NCBI GenBank assembly: GCA_964410215.1
Contig: CAYPHA010000071.1
Span: 1-22,716 of the forward strand
Reading direction: 5' to 3'
Source: CAYPHA01 sp964410215
GTDB lineage: Bacteria > Calditrichota > Calditrichia > Calditrichales > CAYPHA01
DNA length: 22,716 nucleotides
Under the pieces are notes generated by a model. That model did not search any database and was not told the origin of the DNA. It saw only the letters and a list, made by a program, of their open reading frames with translations. Below, piece after piece: positions 15,163 to 22,716 of the stretch; position 1 is the stretch's first letter; every line of letters begins with the position of its first letter. A program made the translations under genes and the position numbers.

Positions 15163-16044
15163 ATGAACATAATTAAAATCGTATTGGCCATTTATTTTGG
15201 ATTTTTTGTATTTTCCTGCTCTGAGAAAACAACAGGCCCGACAGAACCTGGCGATCAGTGGATCGTTTACACAACGTCGGACGGTTTACCCGGCGATGCT
15301 GTGGGAGCGATTGCATTCGGACCGGATGGTGATTTTTGGTGTGTCCCCATCATTGAAGGCGGCATGGGTATTGTTCATTATAATGGCACCTCCTGGAAAC
15401 ACTATACAACTGAGGATGGATTGGGATATAACGTTATTCTGTGGATGGAAAACACCATTGCCGTATCATCCGAGGGTGATGTGTGGGTTGCAACCTTCGG
15501 CGGCGGTGTTTCCTGTTTTGACGGGATAAACTGGACAGCCTATACCCCCAGGGATATGGGATTATCGTCCTGTAATTTAATATCGCTCGCAATGGATTCA
15601 AACGGTACATTATGGGCAGGCGGTGACGTTGTCCTACATTTTGATAATGACCACTGGACCCGTTTCAGCAGCGAAACAGGTATGCAACAACCCATTGCTT
15701 TGTACATTGACATCGGACCGGATGGCAATATATGGATTGCAGGAAGTGGCGTATCCTGCTATGACGGAACGGTATGGACACATTATTCCCTTGAAGATAT
15801 TGGTGCAGTAGGTGATAGTGAAACCTTAATGCCTATTGCCGTGGATTCTGATAACGTTGTCTGGATTGGAGTAACGGGAAACGGCGTATTCAACTACAAT
15901 GGAGCAGATTGGAAGAAATTCAATCCAATGGGTGCCCCTGATCTTAAAAGTGTATTATCGATTACCATTGACGAAGAAGGTGCGATCTGGTTCGGAACGG
16001 AAAACGGTATACTGTGCTATCAATCCGAAGATCAACGTTTATGA
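15163..16044 (+). CDS. Lipoprotein with two-component-regulator-type propeller repeats
   Basis: The ATG at 15163 (293 residues) is chosen because AGGAG lies seven bases upstream and it starts a lipoprotein signal ending VFSC (Cys19). A longer frame from a TTG at 15076 adds only unlikely sequence. The rest is about six repeats of the type WxxYTxxDGL-(N)-I-D-x-G-x-(I/L)W-(F/V)G, for example WIVYTTSDGLPGDAV, WKHYTTEDGLGYN and GAIWFGTENG. These form a beta-propeller like the sensor part of hybrid two-component systems, where seven blades per propeller are usual. No kinase or membrane segment follows, so it is a free-standing, surface-anchored propeller. A role in binding ligands or partners is possible but unproven. 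It is followed 20 bases later by a tiny lipoprotein gene. Confidence 0.8.
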   Translation: MNIIKIVLAIYFGFFVFSCSEKTTGPTEPGDQWIVYTTSDGLPGDAVGAIAFGPDGDFWCVPIIEGGMGIVHYNGTSWKHYTTEDGLGYNVILWMENTIAVSSEGDVWVATFGGGVSCFDGINWTAYTPRDMGLSSCNLISLAMDSNGTLWAGGDVVLHFDNDHWTRFSSETGMQQPIALYIDIGPDGNIWIAGSGVSCYDGTVWTHYSLEDIGAVGDSETLMPIAVDSDNVVWIGVTGNGVFNYNGADWKKFNPMGAPDLKSVLSITIDEEGAIWFGTENGILCYQSEDQRL

Positions 16045-16064
16045 GAAAATCGGGAGGCCATTTT

Positions 16065-16202
16065 ATGCCTGCTAATATCAAGGCAATCATTTTAACAGTA
16101 TGTTTGACCTGCTTTTTCCACTCTTGTTCAGTTGTTGACCATTTTTCCAAAAAAGATTTTTATACCTTGGCCAAGGAAGATTTATTCTCGGTCTGGACAT
16201 GA
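16065..16202 (+). CDS. Small 45-residue lipoprotein
   Basis: This short gene has a strong ribosome site (GGGAGG at 16052-16057) seven bases before its ATG. It encodes a lipoprotein signal ending FFHSC (Cys21) followed by only 24 more residues (SVVDHFSKKDFYTLAKEDLF). It starts 20 bases after the propeller lipoprotein and is probably in the same transcript. A hairpin follows directly. It may be a small anchored peptide or the remaining front part of a larger lipoprotein gene; the strong ribosome site and clean signal favour translation. Its function is unknown. Confidence 0.6.
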   Translation: MPANIKAIILTVCLTCFFHSCSVVDHFSKKDFYTLAKEDLFSVWT

Positions 16203-16206
16203 AACA

Positions 16207-16232
16207 TGCCCTGCTCATTTTTGAACAGGGCA
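16207..16232. terminator. Hairpin between convergent genes
   Basis: TGCCCTG and CAGGGCA form a perfect seven-base-pair stem five bases after the small lipoprotein stop. There is no T run on the plus strand. It may serve both this gene and the decayed minus-strand gene at 16253-16707. Confidence 0.45.
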
Positions 16233-16252
16233 AAATTGAACTAAATTGAACG

Positions 16253-16707
16253 TCACTTGATTAAATACATCTTCCTTATTTTCCTGTAATCTCCAGCCGA
16301 TAGTAATAAACACCAGTGGCTAGAGAACTGCCGTCAAAGGTATAACTGTAATTTCCCGGATTCATTTTCTCTGAGACGATGGTCGCTACTTCTTTTCCGA
16401 GTACATTATATATTTTTAACGTAGTGAGATTCGGATGAGGTATCTGGAATGTGATCGTCGTTGTCGGATTGAACGGATTGGGGTAATTCTGATCAAGGCT
16501 GTATTTAGCAGGTACCGGCAGATCTTCCAGCGCTGTAGCGTCCCGAACCTGCACAACAAATGTATCCGAGAAGGCTGCATTACTGTCGTCAACGGCAGTG
16601 ACCATGATCGTGTCCCTGCCCGCCATATTATTAGCACTAAGATACAGGGAATCGCCTTCCAGGAATGCAGAAACAAGAAATCCTTGTCTGGGAAGAATAT
16701 ATGGCAT
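16253..16707 (-). pseudogene. C-terminal remnant of a T9SS-secreted protein, frameshifted at the end
   Basis: The open part encodes a fragment of an Ig/cadherin-like repeat (SLYLSANNMAGRDTIMVTAVD then SDTFVVQV) followed by a type A sorting domain: QNYPNPFNPTTTITFQI, YNVLGKEVATIV, FDGSSLATGVYYYRLE. Upstream of 16707 a stop codon interrupts the frame, and the body of what must have been a larger protein is missing. Near 16290 the frame runs into a stop (ITGK-stop, 16276), while the neighbouring frame supplies the expected final strand RKIRKMYLIK and a stop at 16253-16255. A single-base change in length therefore destroyed the last strand. This is a doubly broken gene with no expected secretion function. 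Confidence 0.82.
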
Positions 16708-16917
16708 GTGAACAGGTTATGAAGTGATATAGCTCTAAAAACAGTTATTTTTTTATCTTCACTAAACGATTACTTGTCTATTTGACAACCGCCTTGTTAT
16801 CCTTTAACCGCCCTTCCGCACCTATTAACCTGTAACATCATAACAGGTCAATTACCCGGTTTGTCTTGACTTTATTATGTACGCATCCTATTATTTAGAA
16901 ATTCGAATTCGTAATTC
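16708..16917. other. Intergenic stretch with a weak hairpin
   Basis: No gene is visible. ACCTGT and ACAGGT (16828-16833 with 16843-16848) could form a small hairpin downstream of the minus-strand PHP gene. Several AATTC repeats occur just before its stop codon. The missing body of the T9SS relic would have lain here. Confidence 0.4.
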
Positions 16918-19900
16918 CTAATTCTTAATTCTATTAATATCTTCAATATACCATATGGGACTCGACCAGGCCAGTTCATCATCAACCGTCATAATCCGTG
17001 CATAATACCAGACAAAATCCTCATCCAGCGGATTTTCATCGATCCATTCGACATGTATTTCAGTGCGGTTCGGTTCCGTCTGATACACGATTTCATTGTT
17101 CCGGAAAATAACCACTTCCCTGATACCGGCCACTGCCTTTGCCTTTATTTGAAAGGGTATGTGACCTGCAGGCCGGGCTACCTTGTCACCCATTAAATTG
17201 TTACCTGATGTAAACAACAGACTCATTTTCTGTCCGCTCGTTCCGAACGTATGGCGCGCCTGGACGGCCCGGAAGATACTCTCACGGGTCAGGTCCTCCG
17301 CCCAGACACCTGCTTTTCCGTATCCGCCGCCATGGTCCGGACTGGCAATGACGCCGATAATGATCTTACGTTTCCATGCATCCTGAAGGTAGTACCGGGA
17401 TAGCGGCGCGCCGTCTTCGGACTGACGCGGAGAGCCAAAATACTCATAGGAACCGCGGACCTGGAAGATTTCAGCCACCGGCTGCAAACGCTCGTCCGTA
17501 TAATGCCAGTCTTTTGGCGGATTACCCCACCTTCCCTTTGCCCTGACCAGGCCACCCCAATCAGCCAGTTGATGAGGAATGCAGATAAAATCGACAGCCT
17601 TTAAACGCTCCCAGAGCTGCACCGGCGTCATGAAGGTTTCGCTGTGGTTTATATAATCCTTAAAACTGGGATCGAGGTAAATAAAATTATGATGCCCATA
17701 GCCGAATGATTTTGGTCCGGTACTGGAGGACCATTCCTGACCGAGGAAGGTGACAAAACGTCCGGGATCGTGATTAGTACGCGTCTGTTCTCCGTTAAAC
17801 TGCCATACGGCCCGGTCGATATCAGTGTGGTGGTCTGTTAACGCACAAAAATCCAGTTGTTCGATATCGCGCAGATTGGCAAACAGATCCTGCCCCGGCG
17901 GGTTGCTTTCCCGGGCACAAATGGATATATCGGTGTGTTCATGAAAATCACCGAAATACAATTGCAGATTTATATCATTATGGACCACCTTTTGCCTTGG
18001 AAAATTGGAGGCGACAATATTGCTTCGATCTTCCAGTGAAAAATCGGTCCCCGGCATGTTCAGCTTTTCGGTTTCCAGAGGATGGCCTTCGATTGATGCC
18101 GTCCCCTTTATCGCTTGTATTTTCACTGCAGACGGCCAATCGATATCCCTGGAATTCTCAGAACCGCTTTTCGGCCGGATATCGAATTGTACAGCGGTGT
18201 AAATCGAGTCGGAAGAGCAAACGACCGGAACCGGATACCAGCGTCCGCGGTGGTCTTTAAGGACAACTTTTTCTGACCACCCTGCAGCATTATATGTCCA
18301 TATCACCGGTTGCCAGCCGTCATTTTTGTTCAGGGACTCCCTGGCGGTTAAAACCAGGTTTCCCAGGGGGCTAAATGTAATCTCAGGACGAAGGAGCATT
18401 CTTGAGTCTGTAGATATCTCATGAAATAGCCCCACAGGTGATTCCAAACCATCCCGGTCGATCTGAGCGACTACGATACGCTGTTCATCGACATGGTTCA
18501 GAGCGATGCGCTTCGTCTGCCCGTCCCTTTTTGTGTTACCATAACTTTGCGCCTGCCAGGCCATCCAGATCACTCCATTACGGACCGCTAATTCCGGATG
18601 CCTCTCAATTCTGGGATCGGATGTCATGCGCGCTTCAGGATGCCAATTGCCGTCGTGACACGCAGCCCCCCAGATATCAGCACTATGATTGTGATAACTA
18701 TCCCAAGCAGCAAATACTTTATCCTTTCCCACGACTACGATATCCGGGTTATAGCTGTTAAAAGCACCTGATGAAATCCGCACCGGCGTTCCGAATCCAC
18801 TGATGTCGCCATTACTGGCAAAAATACTCCGTTTACCTTCGGCATTGGATTCCCACACGATATAAACCCGTTCTCCCGAAACGGCAACCGAAGGCGAAAT
18901 ATTGGAGGTTCCTCCCCCTTCCAGGAAATCAATGTCGGCCTTGTCTGAAGAGTGCTCATCTATGAACGCATATGCGATGGACCATTTATTGTCTTTCTCA
19001 ACCGGAAAGGCTATTACACATCCGTTTCCGTATCCGGCAATGGCCGGAACTCCGATACCGGACATTCCTTCCGGATTTAATGAGCAGATTTTTTCCGGCG
19101 CAGCCGATGCTCGGATCCGGTATACGGCGAGAGCGCGTTCATTTCCCGAACGCTCGACAACCGCCAGCCACATCCTGCCGTTCTCCGATTGCGTCAGGCC
19201 AGGAAATTCCTGCACATTCTCCGGCCAGGGCAAACGATGTTCAGGGATTTCTATGAAGTGATTTTTACTGGTTTCAACGGTAACCTGATTTTCCTTCCGA
19301 AACCAGGATCGGTAAATAACACCGTCATCCTTCGTTTTTTTATACGTATCGCCTTCACCGCCGGGTATGGTCAGGGTATCCATTCTGAAGTCGCCGGTCC
19401 ACAATTCTACAGGCCACTCCAGGTCCATTTTTTTCGGTTTTATTACTGCCACCGCGTCATGTTCCTGCAGAACCGGAATCGATTGGAAGGACCGGTTCTT
19501 ATAATCCTTCACAATCAGGCTTTTTCCTGCATACGCCCGGGACAGCAGTATGCGCATCATCCCCTTTTTTTCATCAAAATCGAACCGGTACCAGAACCCC
19601 TTAGCCCCGGCCTGTATAAAATCCTTTACGACAGCATCGTGCATGAACGTCATATACCAGGCACTGCTGCCCGCGTTTTGGCCACGCACTTCGATTTGCG
19701 TTTCTTTATAGTTTTCAATCTGGTCAAGCGGAACTGTCAAAAACATATAACCGAACAGGTCACCATGTATATCTCTGCTTAGGGCCTTAAATCGAAGAGA
19801 AAAACCCTTTTGCCCCTCCACAGACCAGTCTTTGGAATACCTGGTGGAAAAGGTTAGACAATATTCCCCATCAATCTTAAGATCAAAATCAAACTCTCCG

Positions 19901-20256
19901 GCATTACATCCGGTACCGGCAAGCCACATATAGGTTACCGTTTCATTATTAAAATTCGCCGGCAGGGAGCCGGTTTTCCATCGCACGAATGATGTCCCGT
20001 CCGATGCCCTGGCAATAAGGGCGTCTTTCACATCCGGATCGGAGGAATGATAGGCAATTCTATCTCCCTCAAGGACTTCAGCAAATCCTTCAAAATATTG
20101 TTTGGCGGCATCATGGTTTTCCACAACATATTTTGAAAGGTGATGAATCCTATGCGACGGGCTATCATCAGGCGGATATGCACATACCAGGGAGGTGCAA
20201 ATGAGACTCAATAACAGTGAAGTGTTTATATTATCAATAAGTTGCTTATACGTCAT
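16918..20256 (-). CDS. Large secreted protein: beta-sandwich, beta-propeller and PHP phosphoesterase domain
   Basis: The ATG at 20256 (1112 residues) is preferred because GGGGA precedes it; a second ATG at 20268 has no ribosome site. A signal peptide ends near VCA-YPP. Residues ~30-340 form a beta-rich N-terminal part (SFVRWKTGSLPANFNNETVT). Residues ~345-700 look like a propeller (VYIVWESNAEGKRSIFAS, KVFAAWDSYHNHSADIWG). Residues ~765-1000 are a PHP domain of the DUF3604 type, with metal-binding motifs DFHEHTD (~770), LTDHHTD (~807), IPHQ (~892) and SPDHGGG (~974). A C-terminal beta domain follows (VVIFRNNEIVYQTEP). PHP proteins are metal-dependent phosphoesterases, and some extracellular DUF3604 proteins occur in glycan clusters, but the substrate here is unknown. 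It is divergent from a sulfatase gene. Confidence 0.82.
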   Translation of the reverse strand: MTYKQLIDNINTSLLLSLICTSLVCAYPPDDSPSHRIHHLSKYVVENHDAAKQYFEGFAEVLEGDRIAYHSSDPDVKDALIARASDGTSFVRWKTGSLPANFNNETVTYMWLAGTGCNAGEFDFDLKIDGEYCLTFSTRYSKDWSVEGQKGFSLRFKALSRDIHGDLFGYMFLTVPLDQIENYKETQIEVRGQNAGSSAWYMTFMHDAVVKDFIQAGAKGFWYRFDFDEKKGMMRILLSRAYAGKSLIVKDYKNRSFQSIPVLQEHDAVAVIKPKKMDLEWPVELWTGDFRMDTLTIPGGEGDTYKKTKDDGVIYRSWFRKENQVTVETSKNHFIEIPEHRLPWPENVQEFPGLTQSENGRMWLAVVERSGNERALAVYRIRASAAPEKICSLNPEGMSGIGVPAIAGYGNGCVIAFPVEKDNKWSIAYAFIDEHSSDKADIDFLEGGGTSNISPSVAVSGERVYIVWESNAEGKRSIFASNGDISGFGTPVRISSGAFNSYNPDIVVVGKDKVFAAWDSYHNHSADIWGAACHDGNWHPEARMTSDPRIERHPELAVRNGVIWMAWQAQSYGNTKRDGQTKRIALNHVDEQRIVVAQIDRDGLESPVGLFHEISTDSRMLLRPEITFSPLGNLVLTARESLNKNDGWQPVIWTYNAAGWSEKVVLKDHRGRWYPVPVVCSSDSIYTAVQFDIRPKSGSENSRDIDWPSAVKIQAIKGTASIEGHPLETEKLNMPGTDFSLEDRSNIVASNFPRQKVVHNDINLQLYFGDFHEHTDISICARESNPPGQDLFANLRDIEQLDFCALTDHHTDIDRAVWQFNGEQTRTNHDPGRFVTFLGQEWSSSTGPKSFGYGHHNFIYLDPSFKDYINHSETFMTPVQLWERLKAVDFICIPHQLADWGGLVRAKGRWGNPPKDWHYTDERLQPVAEIFQVRGSYEYFGSPRQSEDGAPLSRYYLQDAWKRKIIIGVIASPDHGGGYGKAGVWAEDLTRESIFRAVQARHTFGTSGQKMSLLFTSGNNLMGDKVARPAGHIPFQIKAKAVAGIREVVIFRNNEIVYQTEPNRTEIHVEWIDENPLDEDFVWYYARIMTVDDELAWSSPIWYIEDINRIKN

Positions 20257-20320
20257 ACAGATCCCCATGTGATATTTTTTTATCTAAAAACAGGTAAACA
20301 TCATTCGTATCAGGTCATAC

Positions 20321-20328
20321 CAAAGCTA
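20321..20328 (-). promoter_or_regulatory. Possible -7 element of the PHP gene promoter
   Basis: On the minus strand TAGCTTTG fits the Bacteroidota -7 consensus TAnnTTTG exactly. About 20 bases upstream is GGTTT rather than a good TTTG. It would give a leader of about 60 bases. Confidence 0.35.
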
Positions 20329-20511
20329 GGTTTATTTTCGTTAAAAAGAAACCAGTAAAAGATATCGTGCAAAATGTACGAATTCAAACAAAATTTTGAT
20401 TTTCGTATATTCATTATCAGCATTATATTACTGCGAAATCTGACTTATTCTAGTACCGGAAAAACAGTTCAACTGATTTTAAATCTAATGACACTTATGT
20501 AAGGAAAAAAC

Positions 20512-21918
20512 ATGGAAAGAAGACACTTCTTAAAAAAAACGGTTTATGGTCTGTCCGCGTTATCTTTCCATAATGCATTGCTGAGCTGTAAGCACCTGCA
20601 ATCCGGGAAGCAACCCAATATTCTGTTTCTGTTGATCGATGACCAGCGTAACGATACCCTGGGTTGTGCCGGTCATCCTATCATAAAAACACCTGTAATC
20701 GACAGCCTGGCTGAAGAGGGTTTGCGTTTCCGTAACGCTTTCGTCACAACTTCCATCTGTGCGGCAAGCCGGGCATCGATACTGACCGGCTTGTACGAAA
20801 GAACACATGGTTATACCTTTGGTAAACCTCCGGTCCGTGCTCAACACCTTTCGCAGAGTTATCCGGTTCTCCTCCGGTCGGCCGGGTACCGCACCGGTTT
20901 TATTGGTAAGTTCGGGATGCAGTCAGAATTAAAACCGGACACTGAACTTTTCGACTATTTTATGCCCATTGGACGCAGTCCCTATTTCAAGGAACAATCA
21001 GACGGCAGTATGCGACACGAAACCGAACTGGCCGGCGACCGGGCGATAGACTTCCTCAACACCAATCCCGAGGACAAACCGTTTTGTCTGTCGGTCAGCT
21101 TTAATTCCGTCCATGCGGAAGATGATGATCAGGAGAATCATTTTCCATGGCCGAAGGCGGTTGATGGTATGTATGAGGATGTGGAAATTCCCGAGCCCCG
21201 GCTTTCCGATTCATCCATATTTGATGCCCTGCCCGATTTCATGAAAAAGTCCATGAACCGGAAACGGTATTTCTGGCGCTGGGATACACCGGAAAAATAT
21301 CAGAAAAACATGAAGGCCTATTTCCGGATGATCAGCGGCGTGGACCAGGTCATCGGCCGCATCCGGCAAACACTGGAAAAACAGAACCTGGCTGACAATA
21401 CGATTATCATTTATACGGCGGATAACGGCTATTATATGGGTGACCGCGGATTTGCCGGTAAATGGTCTCATTATGACCAATCATTGCGTATCCCGTTTAT
21501 TATCTATGATCCCCGCGTATCCAAAAACAGGCGAGGTCGCGTATCGGATGAGATGGTCCTCAATATCGACGCACCGGCGACGATGCTTGATCTTGCCGGA
21601 TTAACAGTGCCGGCTCAATACCAGGGATGCAGTGCCGCACCACTCCTTAAGGACAGCATTAGTCCCGAATGGCGGGAGGATTTCTTCTGTGAGCACCTTA
21701 TGGACCATCCGGATATTCCGAAATGGGAAGGTGTGCGGGGAAAACGCTATGTCTATGCACGATATTTTGAGCAGGATCCGGTTTATGAATTTCTGCATGA
21801 TCTGAAAACCGATCCCAACCAGCTGATTAACCTGGCTGTGAATCCGGAATATAACGATGTGCTTGAAAAAATGAGGACGCGGTGTGATACGCTGAAAGCA
21901 ATATACATGTTAACTTGA
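20512..21918 (+). CDS. Tat-exported sulfatase with CAASR active site
   Basis: This 468-residue enzyme has AAGGAAA before its ATG and a twin-arginine signal (MERRHFLKKTVYGL). It is a second intact type I sulfatase. It has metal-binding DDQ (Asp43, Asp44), active-site CAASRASILTG (Cys83; the C-x-A-x-R form of the formylglycine motif), GKFGMQ in place of the usual GKWH, NSVHAEDD, and the metal pair in YTADNGYYMGDRGFAGKWS. The C-terminal YEFLHDLKTDPNQLINLA strand is present and the length is normal. It belongs to a different subgroup from the sulfatase at 9155, judging by the DDQRNDTLGCAGHP start and the CAASR motif, so the two may remove sulfate from different positions. It is divergent from the PHP gene and ends 6 bases before the EEP fragment on the other strand. 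Confidence 0.93.
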   Translation: MERRHFLKKTVYGLSALSFHNALLSCKHLQSGKQPNILFLLIDDQRNDTLGCAGHPIIKTPVIDSLAEEGLRFRNAFVTTSICAASRASILTGLYERTHGYTFGKPPVRAQHLSQSYPVLLRSAGYRTGFIGKFGMQSELKPDTELFDYFMPIGRSPYFKEQSDGSMRHETELAGDRAIDFLNTNPEDKPFCLSVSFNSVHAEDDDQENHFPWPKAVDGMYEDVEIPEPRLSDSSIFDALPDFMKKSMNRKRYFWRWDTPEKYQKNMKAYFRMISGVDQVIGRIRQTLEKQNLADNTIIIYTADNGYYMGDRGFAGKWSHYDQSLRIPFIIYDPRVSKNRRGRVSDEMVLNIDAPATMLDLAGLTVPAQYQGCSAAPLLKDSISPEWREDFFCEHLMDHPDIPKWEGVRGKRYVYARYFEQDPVYEFLHDLKTDPNQLINLAVNPEYNDVLEKMRTRCDTLKAIYMLT

Positions 21919-21924
21919 AACCTT

Positions 21925-22239
21925 TTATTTTGAGTTATCCGATATCGTCACATCCAGTATAACCACGACCGGATAATGGTCCGAAATGCGTTCCACTTCT
22001 TCGTTGATCAGGATGGTGCCGGAGATGGTGCCGGAGATGGAATCGCGCTGCAGCAGGCTGTCTGAAAAAATAAAATCGATGCGCTGCCGCCGGGCTTCCG
22101 GTTCTTCCATCGTTTTCGACCATTTAGGGATGGTTATCGGGGAAGGACAGGAAAACCGGGCGTTTTTATCATGTTTGTATACCAGGTCTGTGAAACCCTG
22201 TTTCTCAAAAAGGTCCACCAACTGATACATTGGTTTCAT
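21925..22239 (-). pseudogene. 5'-truncated EEP-family fragment
   Basis: The 104-residue frame keeps only the end of an EEP-family enzyme: RQRIDFIFSDSLL followed by RISDHYPVVVIL, the conserved Asp and the SDH motif. The Asn, Glu and GDxN motifs, which lie in the missing ~200 residues, are absent, so it cannot be active. Immediately upstream, within about 15 bases, lies the C-terminal end of a decayed IS630 transposase on the same strand, which suggests that the insertion cut the gene. A 12-base tandem repeat inside it encodes ISGTISGT. The complete EEP gene at 5277 is not a close match, so this is a separate gene rather than a recent copy. Confidence 0.75.
22012..22040. repeat. 12-bp tandem repeat inside the EEP fragment
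   Basis: The unit GATGGTGCCGGA occurs twice in full and then in part (GATGG). It is in frame and encodes the repeated ISGT seen on the minus strand. Confidence 0.7.
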
Positions 22240-22251
22240 CCTGGTGTCCAG

Positions 22252-22716
22252 TCAACTCTGTAATGTCGGATTAAGCCTTTTTAATTTAATGCGCGCATCA
22301 CCCGTGGTGAAGTGCCAGTTTATTTTTGCATTTTTATTGTTTCATTGTTCCTGCCATGCGTTACACCCGCGTGTAACCGTTACCATTTTATCAATTCTTC
22401 AATTTAAACATTGACCATTAAGTACGTTTAATTCAATTTCTGCCATGTTTAACCAGCTTCCGTGTTTCGGTGTATATACAAATTGGAATCTGGCCCATGG
22501 CTGTTCTGGTCTCTTTAATCAGTTGCTTTGGGGACTCATCCATACATATCACCGGAAATCTTGCGTTGTAAGGTCTTCTGTATACATCAAGAACCCGTTC
22601 CATATTAGCGACGAAATCACTGTTTTGATAAGGGGGAATTACCCAGCCTTGTTTCCGTCAGGGCTTAATTTCGTTTTTTTTAAAACACGTCGTACCGTCT
22701 CGTGAGATATCGTATC
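22252..22716 (-). mobile_element. Decayed IS630-family transposase (continues past window end)
   Basis: Three pieces in different frames on the minus strand add up to an IS630-type DDE transposase. From the window end: DTISHETVRRVLKKTKLSP; then, after a frameshift near 22650, GWVIPPYQNSDFVANMERVL, DVYRRPYNARFPVICMDESP and KQLIKETRTAMGQIP down to about 22484; then, after a junction near 22482, VYTPKHGSWLNMAEIELNVL to KINWHFTTGDARIKLKRL and a stop at 22252. The first Asp (CMDE) and the last acidic residue (NMAEIE) of the catalytic triad remain, but about 100 residues between them with the middle Asp (usually in MDNLNTH) are deleted. Two further in-frame stops lie in the last piece, after QCLN and QEQ. 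The element is dead. No terminal inverted repeat is evident beside the EEP fragment. Confidence 0.85.

Noticed and set aside
19189..19782. 197-residue plus-strand frame
   Set aside because: Antisense to the PHP protein gene, with no supporting motif.
22445..22705. 86-residue plus-strand frame at the right edge
   Set aside because: It is antisense to the recognisable IS630 transposase remnant and has no homology signal of its own.
1..22716. CRISPR array
   Set aside because: No set of regularly spaced identical repeats was seen. The repeats present are palindromic intergenic elements, one short tandem repeat and one direct pair.

Overview
The window looks like accessory carbohydrate-degradation DNA from a Gram-negative bacterium of the FCB superphylum. 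The evidence is one intact and two decayed type IX secretion (T9SS) type A sorting domains, many lipoprotein and Tat export signals, and a few promoter-like sites of the TTG-N20-TAnnTTT kind. There are no SusC/SusD genes and overall base composition is moderate. That would fit lineages such as Calditrichota, KSB1 or Marinimicrobia-like groups at least as well as Bacteroidota, but I cannot place the organism more precisely.

Layout. Bases 1-27 are the 3' end of a tRNA (probably Asn) followed by its terminator. Part of this tRNA end plus terminator recurs about 1.1 kb downstream (1126-1168), so the AT-rich stretch between the copies, with one unknown gene and a frameshifted T9SS sorting-domain relic, looks like a small insertion at a tRNA end. 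From 1240 to 21918 lies a catabolic region. It holds a beta-helix lipoprotein carrying an inserted CBM6-like domain, a secreted SGNH-like T9SS substrate (minus strand), an exported endonuclease/exonuclease/phosphatase (EEP) protein followed closely by a sialidase-like protein, a sulfatase that has lost its catalytic core, an intact sulfatase, a GH29 alpha-L-fucosidase, a TonB/AgmX-like lipoprotein, a class C beta-lactamase-type serine hydrolase (minus), a propeller lipoprotein plus a 45-residue lipoprotein, a frameshifted T9SS tail (minus), a 1.1-kkDa-class multidomain PHP protein of about 1112 residues (minus), and a third sulfatase. The right edge is decayed: a 5'-truncated EEP fragment and a broken IS630-family transposase.

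Function (inference). Sulfatases plus a GH29 fucosidase, a beta-helix glycanase-like protein and a sialidase-like protein suggest that the cell takes apart a sulfated, fucose-containing glycan outside the cytoplasm. Nearly every predicted product carries an export signal. No regulator, transporter or sulfatase-maturation enzyme is visible.

The window is unusually rich in broken genes: two T9SS tails, one sulfatase, one EEP gene and one transposase. It also carries palindromic repeats, including a 131-bp nested inverted-repeat element between two divergent genes. The most notable single points are the sulfatase with a clean in-frame loss of its active-site region, the sialidase-like gene that seems to start at ATT, and the PHP-propeller fusion protein.
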